Origin: Methyloligella sp050110875
GTDB lineage: Bacteria > Pseudomonadota > Alphaproteobacteria > Rhizobiales > Methyloligellaceae
Assembly (NCBI GenBank): GCA_050110875.1
Contig: CP188828.1
Location: 310,001-374,000, forward strand
DNA: 64,000 nucleotides
Direction: 5' to 3'
Shown here: positions 32,595 to 41,542 of the stretch, in pieces
Layout: every line of letters starts with the position of its first letter
Numbering within the stretch: position 1 is the stretch's first letter
Program-made: the position numbers and the translations under genes
The notes under the pieces: generated by a model
What the model was told of the DNA's origin: nothing
What the model saw: the letters and a program-made list of their open reading frames with translations, nothing else
Databases searched by the model: none

Positions 32595-33884
32595 ATGAGC
32601 GCAAGCAATCTTACCGTCGGAATTGTCGAGCCGGTTCGTTCCGGTCCCAAGATCAGCGCTGGGATCCGGCGTCTGTCGCTGCTCTACATTTGGTTGACGA
32701 TCGCCTCCGTCGGCATCGTGATCGCCGATCCCGCGCCCTACGACGCGCTGATCATGGGGGCCGCGCTCATGCTTCCCGTTGTCGGGCTCATGCGAGTCTC
32801 GACCGGGCTTGCCGTTTATTTCTTCGTTTGGATGGTGATCTGTGCCGGCGGCTATATCGCGACGATCCAAGCCGGTGTTCTGGAGTTTGCCCTCCCCCAC
32901 ACGAACATCACGCTGTTCCTGGCGTTGAACTCGGTGCCGCTGGTGGGGTTCGTGAGCGCCGATTCGGAGCGTCGCGTCCATCTTCTCATGTCGGCCTATA
33001 CGGCCTCGGCCGTCCTTGCGGCCACGGCGGCGTTCATCGGCTACGTCAATCTTTTCCCCGGCTCCTATGATCTCTTCACCCTATACAGCCGTGCGCGGGG
33101 CACCTTCGAGGATCCGAATGTCTATGGTGCGTTTCTGGTGCCCGCGATTCTCTACTGCTTCTATCTGGTTCTCAATTCATCCCTCACACGCGCAGCGTTT
33201 TTTTCGGCGCTGGGAGGCTACCTTCTGTTCGGCTCTCTGCTGAGCCTTTCGCGCGGTGCCTGGGCAAGCCTGTTCGTTGCGCTTCTCACCTTTTCCTTCT
33301 GCATGTTCTCGACGGCGCCCACGAACCGTCAGAGGGTCAAGCTCTTTCTCGTCCTCCTGGTAAGCGTCATCGTGGCGATCGGGGTTGTGGCCGCCGTGCA
33401 GACGGTGCCGAACTACGCCGAGTTGTTCGGACAACGTACCTCGTTCGACCAGTCATACGACGTCGGACCCGAAGGACGTTTCGCTGGGCATTTGCGTGCC
33501 TTGGGTCTGGTCGTAACCCATCCGCTCGGCTACGGCGCGCTGGAGTATGCGCGGATCTATCGGCTCGGGGACGTGCACGAGGTCTATATCAGCATGTTCC
33601 TCAACACGGGCTGGCTGGGCGGGCTGCTTTATCTCGGGCTTGTGATCGCCACGCTGGCGCTGGGAATCCGCCGGGTGATCTACGACCGTGGCGGCGACGG
33701 GCTCAGCGCCGTGGTGTTCGGCTCTTTCGCCGCCCTGGTGGTGGAAGGATTCGTGATCGACACGGACCACTGGCGCCATTTCTTCGTGATCATGGCCCTG
33801 GTGTGGGGCATGGCGCTCGATATGCCGCTCAAACGGAACGCGCAGTCACGCGACGGTCCTGGCCCGAAGGCAGGCTCTGCCTGA
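32595..33884 (+). CDS. O-antigen ligase/polymerase-like membrane protein
   Basis: 429 aa from ATG 32595, nine bases after GGGG; ATG 32589 and TTG 32580 are alternatives. About ten membrane helices. The large periplasmic loop and the signature stretch SLSRGAWASLFVALL plus GTFEDPNVYGAFL fit the Wzy_C/O-antigen ligase superfamily. It may polymerise exopolysaccharide repeats or ligate the chain to a lipid, and this family cannot be split by sequence alone. It is the last gene of the operon; the tRNA-Pro gene begins 45 bases later on the other strand. Confidence 0.85.
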   Translation: MSASNLTVGIVEPVRSGPKISAGIRRLSLLYIWLTIASVGIVIADPAPYDALIMGAALMLPVVGLMRVSTGLAVYFFVWMVICAGGYIATIQAGVLEFALPHTNITLFLALNSVPLVGFVSADSERRVHLLMSAYTASAVLAATAAFIGYVNLFPGSYDLFTLYSRARGTFEDPNVYGAFLVPAILYCFYLVLNSSLTRAAFFSALGGYLLFGSLLSLSRGAWASLFVALLTFSFCMFSTAPTNRQRVKLFLVLLVSVIVAIGVVAAVQTVPNYAELFGQRTSFDQSYDVGPEGRFAGHLRALGLVVTHPLGYGALEYARIYRLGDVHEVYISMFLNTGWLGGLLYLGLVIATLALGIRRVIYDRGGDGLSAVVFGSFAALVVEGFVIDTDHWRHFFVIMALVWGMALDMPLKRNAQSRDGPGPKAGSA

Positions 33885-33929
33885 CATACATGGCCTGACA
33901 GACGCGTTTGGAATTGGGGAGGGTAAGGC

Positions 33930-34007
33930 TGGTCGGAGCGGCGAGATTTGAACTCGCGACCCCCGGTCCCCCAGACCGGTGCGCTAACCGGGCTGCGCCA
34001 CGCTCCG
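33930..34007 (-). tRNA. tRNA-Pro(GGG)
   Basis: 78 nt with encoded CCA. CGGAGCG pairs with CGCTCCG in the acceptor. The anticodon loop CTGGGGG between CCGGT and ACCGG gives anticodon GGG. The T loop TTCAAAT is standard. Second proline tRNA of the window. Confidence 0.94.
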
Positions 34008-34088
34008 AACCTGTCACCTTCAAGAGATGTGGGTATACACGGTCAGGCGCGCCAAGCAAGGCGTGTGTGCAACAACCCTGCAAATTAA

Positions 34089-34113
34089 CCGAGGCCGTTC
34101 AATGCCCTCGGCT
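34089..34113 (-). terminator. candidate terminator downstream of merR
   Basis: CCGAGG and CCTCGG form a 6-bp stem around an 11-base loop. On the minus strand it is followed by TTAATTTGC, so it may end the fabH-side operon transcribed through ihfA and merR. Confidence 0.35.
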
Positions 34114-34154
34114 TATGCACGCCGTCTCGTGCTGCTTCCCCGAGATCGGTTCGG

Positions 34155-34628
34155 TTATTCCTTGGCCTGGGCGAGCAGATCCTTGCACGCTTGAAGCTCT
34201 TCCAGGATGGCATTGATATAGGCGACTCGATCGCCCCCCGGCAGGACCTCGCCCGCCGGCGCCTTCAATGGCTCCATGACCGGCCTCTCAATAGACCGGC
34301 TCTTGGCCGCATCCGCCGCCACATCGGGAATCTGAGGCGGGCGTTGAGCGGCCGGCTGACCGTTGCGCGGCGCCATGACCGAACGCGGACCGTTCTCGCG
34401 CAGGATCTTCTGCACGCCACGGATGGTGTAGCCTTCGCTATAGAGAAGGTGCCGAATGCCCTTCAACAGAGCCACATCCTCGGGCCGATAATAGCGGCGG
34501 CCGCCGCCGCGCTTCATCGGTTTGACTTGAGAGAATTTGGCTTCCCAGAACCGCAATACGTGTTTGGGAACGTCCAGATCGTCAGCCACTTCACTGATGG
34601 TCCGAAACGCCTCAGGCCCTTTCGGCAT
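34155..34628 (-). CDS. MerR-family transcriptional regulator
   Basis: 157 aa from ATG 34628. The N-terminal MerR winged HTH (TISEVADDLDVPKHVLRFWEAKF, then VKPMKRGGGRRYYRPEDVALL) is followed by a short dimerisation helix region (KGIRHLLYSEGYTIRGVQKILRENG) and a Pro/Ala-rich, probably disordered middle. No cysteine metal-binding motif is seen. In alphaproteobacteria this gene usually follows ihfA, as here, and its target is not known to me. GC-rich and in keeping with its neighbours. Confidence 0.9.
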   Translation of the reverse strand: MPKGPEAFRTISEVADDLDVPKHVLRFWEAKFSQVKPMKRGGGRRYYRPEDVALLKGIRHLLYSEGYTIRGVQKILRENGPRSVMAPRNGQPAAQRPPQIPDVAADAAKSRSIERPVMEPLKAPAGEVLPGGDRVAYINAILEELQACKDLLAQAKE

Positions 34629-34741
34629 TCGCTTTACCCCCGCTTCTATTTCGCAAATCACCGGCCTCGCGGCGATTATGCGTGCTTAACCGGGGCGCAA
34701 TCCCCGAAAACACGGGGAACTGAAGAGGGCAGTGCGAAGCC

Positions 34742-35059
34742 TTATTCCGCCGCCTTTCGGCGCGAAAGTGCGTTGTTGATGTATTGCTTCATGATGTTGC
34801 TTGCGCGAAACACCAACACGCGCCGCGGCGTGATCGGCACTTCCTGCCCGGTCTTCGGATTGCGCCCAATCCGTTCCCCCTTGTCCCGGATACCAAACGA
34901 GCCGAAAGACGAGAGCTTTACGGTCTCGCCACGCTCCAAGCTGGACACAATTTCCTTCAGAACGAGTTCGACCAGTTCAGCCGACTCGTTTCTCGGTAAT
35001 CCAACTTTCTGAAACACGGCCTCCGCCAAATCGGCCCGTGTCAGCGTCTTCCCGCCCAT
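34742..35059 (-). CDS. ihfA: integration host factor subunit alpha
   Basis: 105 aa. The DNABII family shows GGKTLTRADLAEAVFQ at the N-terminus, the VKLSSFGSFGIRDKGERIGRNPKTG arm-flanking segment and ITPRRVLVFRASNIMKQYIN. It bends DNA with IhfB and acts in transcription, replication and site-specific recombination. The alpha rather than beta subunit is indicated by the fabH-ihfA-merR order and the ETVKLSSFG pattern. Cotranscribed with fabH and merR. Confidence 0.93.
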   Translation of the reverse strand: MGGKTLTRADLAEAVFQKVGLPRNESAELVELVLKEIVSSLERGETVKLSSFGSFGIRDKGERIGRNPKTGQEVPITPRRVLVFRASNIMKQYINNALSRRKAAE

Positions 35060-35197
35060 TGCGATACTTCCCCCAGGTCGCGGGTAAGCCGAAATGCTAA
35101 TCGAGCAACTCAGGCAAGGTCAATGATTGTTGCTTCAAATTCCTGATTTTGCATTCTTTTCGGCCCCAGGTGTGGCTTTCTCGGCACGCAACCTAGG

Positions 35198-36175
35198 TCA
35201 CCAGCGCACCAGAAGTGCCCCCCAGGTGAAGCCGCCGCCCATGGCTTCCATCAGCACGAGGTCTCCGGGCTGAATGCGGCCGTCCTGAACCGCAACATTT
35301 AGGGCCAACGGGATCGAGGCCGCCGAGGTGTTGGCGTGCTTGTCGATGGTCACCACGATGCGCTCCGGCGGCAGCTTGAGCCGGCGCGCGGCGCCGTCGA
35401 GAATGCGCTTATTGGCCTGATGGGGCACGAACCAATCGATGTCCGACGGTTCGAGACCGGCCATTTCAAGCGCTTCATCAATGGCTTCGGCAATTTTGAT
35501 CACAGCATGCCTGAACACTTCGGGTCCATCCATGCGCAACAGGCCTGCCGTTCCCGTCGTGCATGGGCCGCCATCCACATAGAGCTTGTCGCGATAGCGC
35601 CCGTCAGAACGGAGACAGGCGGCCAGAATGCCCCGATCCGTCGAGGTGCCCGGCTGCAATTCCGCCTCGACCACGACCGCGCCCGCCCCATCGCCAAAGA
35701 GCACGCAGGTGTTCCGGTCCTCCCAATCGAGGATGCGGGAAAAGACTTCCGAACCAATCACAAGCGCGCGCTTGTAAGGACCGGCTCTGAGGAAATTGTC
35801 GGCTGTGGCGAGCGCGAACACGAAGCCGGAGCAGACCGCCTGCATGTCGAAGGCGGCGCCTTTCGTGATTCCGAGCTCGGCCTGGATGGTGGTGGCGGTG
35901 GCCGGAAAGGTCTGGTCCGGGGTGGAGGTGGCGAGAATGATCAGGTCTATATCGCTGGCATCCATGCCTGCGTTGGCGAGGGCCTCCTTGGCGGCCGCCA
36001 GCCCCATTGTGGAGGTGAACTCGCCCTCACCTGCGATGCGGCGCTCGCGGATGCCCGTGCGGCTGGCGATCCACTCGTCGTTGGTCTCGACCAGCTTGGA
36101 AATATCGGCATTGGTCATGATGCGCTCGGGCAAATAGCCACCGCAGCCCTTCACGACCGTCCTCAACACACTCAC
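35198..36175 (-). CDS. fabH: beta-ketoacyl-ACP synthase III
   Basis: 325 aa. The active-site Cys is in FDMQAVCSGFVFAL (about residue 113). The other catalytic residues are His in VPHQANKRI and Asn in KHANTSAASIPLAL. The C-terminus ends GGGFTWGALLVRW. It condenses acetyl-CoA with malonyl-ACP to start fatty-acid elongation. It follows plsX on the same strand, the usual lipid-synthesis pair, and precedes ihfA. Confidence 0.97.
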   Translation of the reverse strand: MSVLRTVVKGCGGYLPERIMTNADISKLVETNDEWIASRTGIRERRIAGEGEFTSTMGLAAAKEALANAGMDASDIDLIILATSTPDQTFPATATTIQAELGITKGAAFDMQAVCSGFVFALATADNFLRAGPYKRALVIGSEVFSRILDWEDRNTCVLFGDGAGAVVVEAELQPGTSTDRGILAACLRSDGRYRDKLYVDGGPCTTGTAGLLRMDGPEVFRHAVIKIAEAIDEALEMAGLEPSDIDWFVPHQANKRILDGAARRLKLPPERIVVTIDKHANTSAASIPLALNVAVQDGRIQPGDLVLMEAMGGGFTWGALLVRW

Positions 36176-36194
36176 TTAGCCAAACTCCTCGGGC

Positions 36195-37238
36195 TTAAGC
36201 GGCACCTTCGAGCTGGAGCTCGGCCTGGAAACGGGCAACGTCATCGGCGAGGCGCCGCACCACATCGCTGGAAGCCATGTCGTAGGCGAGATCGATCGCG
36301 CTGGCGAAACCGGTCGCGTCTGTGCCGCCGTGGCTCTTCACGACGATGCCATTGAGGCCTAGGAAAATGCCGCCATTCAAATGGCGCGGATCCATTTTGT
36401 CCCGAAGCGCCCGGAAAGCGCCTTGGGCCAGAACAGCTCCGATGCGCGCCAGCAGGGAACGTCCCATAGCGGCCCGCAAATACTCGGCGATTTGCTTAGC
36501 CGTTCCTTCTGCCGTCTTCAAGGCGATGTTGCCTGTAAAGCCGTCGGTGACCACGACGTCCACGACGCCTCGGCCGATATCGTCCCCTTCGACAAATCCG
36601 TGATAGTGGAAGGGCAAGGGGATTTCCCGCAAGGTTTGGCCGGCTTCCTTGATGTGGTCCAGGCCCTTGATCTCCTCCACGCCGATATTGAGCAGACCGA
36701 TGGACGGCATCTCGAGATTGAAGACGGCGCGGGCCATGGCGGCCCCCATCACCGAAAATTCCACCAGCTGACGCGCATCGGCGCCGACATTGGCGCCCAT
36801 GTCGAGGACGATGCATTCGGCATCGATGGTCGGCCAGATGGCTGCGATGGCCGGCCTGTCCACCTGCTCCAGCGTGCGCAGGCAGAACTTGGCCATGGCC
36901 ATAAGGGCACCGGTGTTGCCGGCGGAGACGGCCGCATCGGCGCGCCCGTCCTTCACCATTTGCAGCGCCAGCCACATGCTGGAATGCCAGCGGCCCTTGC
37001 GCAGCGCGACGGAAGGCTTCTGGTCCATGGTGATCGCCACGTCGGTATGGACGATCTCCGAGCGCTGGGCGAGCTTCTCATGGCCAGCCAGAAGCGGACG
37101 GATGACGGCTTCGTTCCCGATCAATAGGAAACGAAGATCCGGATTGCGGATCAGCGCATCGGCGGCTCCCGGCACGACCACGTCAGGGCCTTGGTCTCCG
37201 CCCATGGCATCGAGCGCTATGGTGACTGGCGCACCCAT
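36195..37238 (-). CDS. plsX: phosphate acyltransferase PlsX
   Basis: 347 aa. Family segments are VTIALDAMGGDQGPDVVVPGA, VSAGNTGALMAMAKF and DGFTGNIALKTAEGTAKQIAE, with the LGLNGIVVKSHGGTDATGF C-terminal region. A soluble, membrane-associated enzyme converts acyl-ACP to acyl-phosphate for phospholipid synthesis. Its start overlaps no gene; yceD lies 122 bases upstream. fabH follows 19 bases after its stop. Confidence 0.97.
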   Translation of the reverse strand: MGAPVTIALDAMGGDQGPDVVVPGAADALIRNPDLRFLLIGNEAVIRPLLAGHEKLAQRSEIVHTDVAITMDQKPSVALRKGRWHSSMWLALQMVKDGRADAAVSAGNTGALMAMAKFCLRTLEQVDRPAIAAIWPTIDAECIVLDMGANVGADARQLVEFSVMGAAMARAVFNLEMPSIGLLNIGVEEIKGLDHIKEAGQTLREIPLPFHYHGFVEGDDIGRGVVDVVVTDGFTGNIALKTAEGTAKQIAEYLRAAMGRSLLARIGAVLAQGAFRALRDKMDPRHLNGGIFLGLNGIVVKSHGGTDATGFASAIDLAYDMASSDVVRRLADDVARFQAELQLEGAA

Positions 37239-37360
37239 ATTTATCTACCAATCAGGATGAATCATTACGCGGCCGGACGGCCTAGCCCCAGAATTGGCCC
37301 GAAGATACTCAAAAGGCCTCCCCTGACAACCCTCCAGAATCGACAGGGCGCAGTTGTGGT

Positions 37361-37954
37361 CTAGTCTCGTTTCAACTGTTCCAGCACGGCAAATGGATTT
37401 TCCCGCTCCTCCGCCTCTTCGTTCGCCGCATTATCGTCTGTCCATTCGAACGCCACGCCCTCTTTCCGGGGATAGGGATCGAGGGCGAGCGCGAAGCTTT
37501 CGTAGACCAGGGTCCCGATATCGATGGTGCCGTCGACGATCGGCTCAGGCCAATCGGCGAGCGGGTCGCCGGCGGACCCCAGCTCTGCCTGCTCGCGCTC
37601 GATAGCCTGGATACGCGTCAGAGGCCAGAACTCTGCCTCCACCGGCATATCGATAGACGCCTCCACCGGCTCGAGCGTCACCACGCAGGTTTGCGTTGCC
37701 TCGGCCTCCAGACGGCCCTTGAGCCTGATGGCGCCTCCTGCGGCCTTCCGCAAGGTGTAGGTGAACAGCAGGCGCTTCAGCCCCTTCAGATCCTGTAGGG
37801 CCGCGATTTCCCGAAGCTCCGCAGCCGTCGGTTCGATCGCCTCTTCTTGGCCGTCGCGGACAGTTTCAACCTTGACGATCCGCTTCAGAGGCGAATCGGC
37901 GATGGCGTCCGGCTCGTGCATGGCTCGGTCCGGCGATTTATGGTTCCTCGACAT
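37361..37954 (-). CDS. YceD/DUF177 family protein
   Basis: 197 aa. The DUF177 core has an N-terminal VETVRDGQEEAIEPTAAELREIAAL, RLKGRLEAEATQTCVVTLEPVEASIDMPVEAEFWP and the acidic DPYPRKEGVAFEW ending. In most bacteria this family is found upstream of rpmF/plsX and is linked to 23S rRNA accumulation. It overlaps the 3' end of the bc1 chaperone gene by 17 bp if it starts at ATG 37954; an ATG at 37918 avoids the overlap. Confidence 0.88.
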   Translation of the reverse strand: MSRNHKSPDRAMHEPDAIADSPLKRIVKVETVRDGQEEAIEPTAAELREIAALQDLKGLKRLLFTYTLRKAAGGAIRLKGRLEAEATQTCVVTLEPVEASIDMPVEAEFWPLTRIQAIEREQAELGSAGDPLADWPEPIVDGTIDIGTLVYESFALALDPYPRKEGVAFEWTDDNAANEEAEERENPFAVLEQLKRD

Positions 37955-38489
37955 GAGCGGCCTCCGGAAATTCGATTTCTCCCAGACGCAGCGCCTGGAA
38001 GGGTTGTTCTGCGAGCGCTGCGATCCCTCTCTGAAGATAAGCGCTCAAATCGCGGCTTGCAGCGTCTACGCGATCCGACGACACCGGCAGGAGCTCGGCA
38101 ACGGTCTGGCGAAAGGTTTCCTCACCGGCTCCATAGCTCTGCTCCAGGGCATTGACGATCCCATGGGATTTGGCGCAGAGGTCGCGCACCCGCTTCGGCA
38201 CCTTGAGGTCGCTCACGCCCATTTCCCGCAGCACCGTATCCATGTCGGCGCTGAACAGATCGACCAGCTCCTGGGCCAGGGGATGGCCTTCGGCGCCTTC
38301 CGCCTTCAACCGGTGCAAGACTGCGAAGATATGCATTGTCAGCACGGACAGGCGGCCTTCCAGGGTATCGGGCACCCCTATACTTGCATAAAAGACGGGC
38401 AGCCGTGCCTGCGCCACAATCGCGCCATAGAGTTTTTCTGCATTCGCACGATTGGGCGTTTTTTTACTTAGCCATTTGAACGGGTTCAT
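37938..38489 (-). CDS. ubiquinol-cytochrome c chaperone (CBP3-like)
   Basis: 183 aa. The Ubiq_cyt_C_chap domain shows AEKLYGAIVAQARLPVFYASIGVPDTLEGRLSV, HIFAVLHRL and VDLFSADMDTVLREMGVSDLKVPKRVR. The mitochondrial homologue helps assemble the cytochrome bc1 complex. It lies upstream of yceD-plsX-fabH as in other alphaproteobacteria. Divergent from bamE, with 144 bases between. Confidence 0.92.
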   Translation of the reverse strand: MNPFKWLSKKTPNRANAEKLYGAIVAQARLPVFYASIGVPDTLEGRLSVLTMHIFAVLHRLKAEGAEGHPLAQELVDLFSADMDTVLREMGVSDLKVPKRVRDLCAKSHGIVNALEQSYGAGEETFRQTVAELLPVSSDRVDAASRDLSAYLQRGIAALAEQPFQALRLGEIEFPEAAHVEEP

Positions 38490-38633
38490 GAATCCGGCAT
38501 TGTAAAGCTGCTGGGACGGTTCGATTTATAGAATTGCTCAACCTCTTGGAGCGATCTTAGACTGAAGCCCAAGAGGCATGCTATGTGGCCCGTTCGTTGA
38601 CGGGACGTTTTCCATCGAGAGGGATAGCCCTTC

Positions 38634-39146
38634 GTGCAAGGCACCGAACTCAAACGCACCAACCGATCGCTTTCGGCCTTCGCCGGCCTGATGATGGGCG
38701 GACTGCTGCTGCCGCTCGCCGGCTGCGGCAGTGCTGCGACCATCGACCATCATGGCCATGTCTTCACCGATGTGGATACCTCTTTGGTGCGCCCGGGCAT
38801 GACCAAGGAAGATGTGGAGCTGACGCTGGGCTCCCCCGACACCAAGGGGACGATCGACGGCGACAGCTACTACTACATTTCCAGCACGCAGAAACAGGTC
38901 GCCTTTCTCAAGCCCTGGGAAATCGACCGGCAGGTGATCGCGGTCTATTTCAACAATAACGAACGGGTGCGGGACGTCGCCCATTACGGCATGAAGGACG
39001 GCATCATCGTCGACTTCGCCGATGACGAATCCCCTGCCCGCGGCAAGGACATGTCGATGGTCGAGCAGCTGTTCGGCAATGTGAGCCAGCGGGGCATGTT
39101 CAAGAAACAGCATGAGAACCGCGCCACACCGGGCCCGGGACTCTGA
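38634..39146 (+). CDS. bamE: outer-membrane assembly factor BamE (SmpA/OmlA)
   Basis: 170 aa from GTG 38634, preceded by GAGAGGG. The lipobox LAGC is at residues 28-31. The BamE core has VDTSLVRPGMTKEDVELTLGSPDTKGTIDGDSYYYISS, and the family's GM-T-K-V-LGSP pattern is clear. It is a lipoprotein subunit of the beta-barrel assembly machine. The C-terminal part (about 125-170) extends beyond the typical domain and looks partly disordered. Confidence 0.92.
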   Translation: MQGTELKRTNRSLSAFAGLMMGGLLLPLAGCGSAATIDHHGHVFTDVDTSLVRPGMTKEDVELTLGSPDTKGTIDGDSYYYISSTQKQVAFLKPWEIDRQVIAVYFNNNERVRDVAHYGMKDGIIVDFADDESPARGKDMSMVEQLFGNVSQRGMFKKQHENRATPGPGL

Positions 39147-39173
39147 TCCGACACACCGAAACGCACTAAAGGA

Positions 39174-39207
39174 ACGGCCGAGCTCGTCATCCGAGCCCGG
39201 CCGTTTT
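39174..39207 (+). terminator. intrinsic terminator after bamE
   Basis: ACGGCCGAGCTCG and CGAGCCCGGCCGT pair as a 13-bp stem with one mismatch around TCATC, followed by TTTTC. The A-rich sequence on the other side (CACTAAAGGA) would allow weak use by the convergent hppA transcript too. Confidence 0.75.
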
Positions 39208-39228
39208 CGATTCCGTGCGGCTCGTCTG

Positions 39229-41346
39229 CTAGTGCGCCAGGACGGCGAGCAGCAGAAGCGCCACGATATTGGTGATCTTGATCATCGGGTTCACGGCAGG
39301 ACCGGCCGTATCCTTGTAGGGATCGCCGACGGTGTCGCCGGTAACGGCGGCCTTATGGGCATCGGAGCCCTTCCCGCCGAACTGGCCGTCCTCGATATAT
39401 TTCTTGGCGTTGTCCCACGCGCCGCCGCCGGCGGTCATGGAAAGCGCCACGAAAAGGCCGGTGACGATCACGCCGAGCAGCATGGCGCCGACGGCGGAGA
39501 AGGCCGCGCTCTTGCCCGCGATCAGATAGATCACGAAATAGAACACGATCGGGCTGAGCACCGGCAGCAGCGAAGGAATGATCATCTCCTTGATGGCCGC
39601 CTTGGTGAGAAGGTCGACCGCGCGGCCGTAATCGGGACGCTCGGTGCCCTTCATGATGCCGGGCTTCTCCTTGAACTGACGGCGCACCTCTTCGACGATG
39701 GCGGCGCCGGCGCGGCCCACGGCCGTCATGGCGATGCCGCCGAAGAGATAGGGCAGAAGACCGCCCAGGAAGAGACCGACCACCACATATGGGTTGGAGA
39801 GGCTGAAGGTCGGATCGACGCCTTCGAAATACGGGAACTCGGACGGATTCGCCGCGAAGTATTTCAGGTCTTCCGTATAGGCGGCGAAGAGCACCAGGGC
39901 GCCGAGGCCGGCGGAGCCGATGGCGTATCCCTTGGTGACGGCCTTGGTGGTGTTACCGACCGCATCGAGAGCGTCGGTTGTCTTACGGGTTTCGGCCGGC
40001 ATCTCGGACATCTCGGCGATACCGCCGGCATTGTCCGTCACCGGACCGAACGCATCCAGGGCCACGATCATGCCGGCGAGCGCCAGCATGGTGGTCACCG
40101 CAATGGCGATGCCGAACAGGCCGGCCAGCCCATAGGTGATGATGATGCCGGCGATGATGACCAGGGCCGGCAGGGCGGTGGATTCCAGGGAGATGGCGAG
40201 GCCCTGGATGACATTGGTTCCGTGACCGGTCACCGAGGCTTGCGCGATCGACTTCACCGGACGGTATTCGGTGCCCGTGTAGTACTCGGTGATCACCACG
40301 ATCAGTGCCGTGATCGCCAATCCGACGACACCGCAGAAGAAGAGCGACTGGCCGGTGAAGGTGGTGCCGCCGACGGTCAGGCTCGTATCCATGCCGACGA
40401 GATAGGCGGTGAGCGGCCACAGACCGATCAGCGAGAGGACGGCCGTTGCGATCACGCCTTTATAAAGCGCGCCCATGATGGAGTTGCTGGCGCCGAGGCG
40501 GACGAAGAAGGTGCCGATGATGGAGGTCAGCACGCACATGCCGCCGATGGCGAGCGGATAGAGCATGAGGCTTAGGACATCCGCGCTGCCACCGAAATAG
40601 ATGGAGGCGAGCACCATGGTGGCCACGACGGTCACCGCATAGGTCTCGAACAGATCCGCCGCCATGCCGGCGCAGTCGCCGACATTATCGCCCACATTGT
40701 CGGCGATGGTGGCCGGGTTGCGCGGGTCGTCCTCGGGGATCCCCGCCTCGACCTTGCCCACTAGATCGCCGCCCACATCGGCGCCCTTGGTGAAGATACC
40801 GCCGCCGAGACGGGCGAAGATCGAGATCAAAGAGGCGCCGAAACCGAGCGCCACCAGGGCGTCGATCACGATGCGGGAGTTGGGCGCGTAGCCGAGGAAC
40901 TCGGTCAGCACGAGGAAATAGACGGAGACGCCGAGCAGTGCCAGGCCGGCCACCAGGAGGCCTGTGATGGCACCGGCGCGGAAGGCGATGCTGAGCCCTT
41001 CCGCCAGTCCGGTTTTCGAAGCTTGGGCCGTGCGGACATTGGCGCGTACCGACACGATCATGCCGATGAAGCCGGCGGCGCCGGACAGGATGGCGCCGAT
41101 GGCGAAGCCGATCGCCTGCGGCAGTCCGAGCAGGAAGAGCCCGGTGATGAAGATGACGACGCCCACGCCGGCGATGGTCATATATTGGCGAGACAGGTAT
41201 GCCCGCGCACCTTCCTGAATGGCGGTGGCGATTTCCTGCATCTTCTCAGTGCCGGCGTCGGCGGCGAGTACCGCGCGCGTGGTGGCGAGTCCATAGACGA
41301 TGGAGAGCGCCCCGCAGGCAATGATTGCATAAAGAACCCAAGTCAT
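39229..41346 (-). CDS. hppA: H+-translocating inorganic pyrophosphatase, K+-independent type
   Basis: 705 aa with about 16 membrane helices. Substrate motifs are DVGGDLVGKVEAGIPEDDPRNP and ADNVGDNVGDCAGMAADLFETY. It couples PPi hydrolysis to proton export. The position that separates subtypes reads GNTTKAVTKG with Lys, as in K+-independent H+-PPases such as that of Rhodospirillum rubrum, rather than GNTTAA of K+-dependent forms. Monocistronic; the thiL stop lies 196 bases upstream. Confidence 0.95.
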   Translation of the reverse strand: MTWVLYAIIACGALSIVYGLATTRAVLAADAGTEKMQEIATAIQEGARAYLSRQYMTIAGVGVVIFITGLFLLGLPQAIGFAIGAILSGAAGFIGMIVSVRANVRTAQASKTGLAEGLSIAFRAGAITGLLVAGLALLGVSVYFLVLTEFLGYAPNSRIVIDALVALGFGASLISIFARLGGGIFTKGADVGGDLVGKVEAGIPEDDPRNPATIADNVGDNVGDCAGMAADLFETYAVTVVATMVLASIYFGGSADVLSLMLYPLAIGGMCVLTSIIGTFFVRLGASNSIMGALYKGVIATAVLSLIGLWPLTAYLVGMDTSLTVGGTTFTGQSLFFCGVVGLAITALIVVITEYYTGTEYRPVKSIAQASVTGHGTNVIQGLAISLESTALPALVIIAGIIITYGLAGLFGIAIAVTTMLALAGMIVALDAFGPVTDNAGGIAEMSEMPAETRKTTDALDAVGNTTKAVTKGYAIGSAGLGALVLFAAYTEDLKYFAANPSEFPYFEGVDPTFSLSNPYVVVGLFLGGLLPYLFGGIAMTAVGRAGAAIVEEVRRQFKEKPGIMKGTERPDYGRAVDLLTKAAIKEMIIPSLLPVLSPIVFYFVIYLIAGKSAAFSAVGAMLLGVIVTGLFVALSMTAGGGAWDNAKKYIEDGQFGGKGSDAHKAAVTGDTVGDPYKDTAGPAVNPMIKITNIVALLLLAVLAH

Positions 41347-41542
41347 GACGGACTGCTCCCGTTTATGAGCGTTGCTTCAATTATGGAGGGAGAGCGCACG
41401 CAGAACCGGCGCGCTTCGAGAGACGCGCCTTTCCTCCCTTTTCGGCGCGACTCTAAGCCGCGCGGAAAATGCCAAAGTTGCGTCTGATAAGCAACAAATC
41501 GCTGCGCTTGCGGTCGGAGACGCAGCCAAGGACGCGACGACT

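Noticed and set aside
31041..32981. 646-codon open frame on the minus strand over the sugar transferase gene
   Set aside because: Antisense to well-supported genes, low-complexity charged sequence, no recognised domain.
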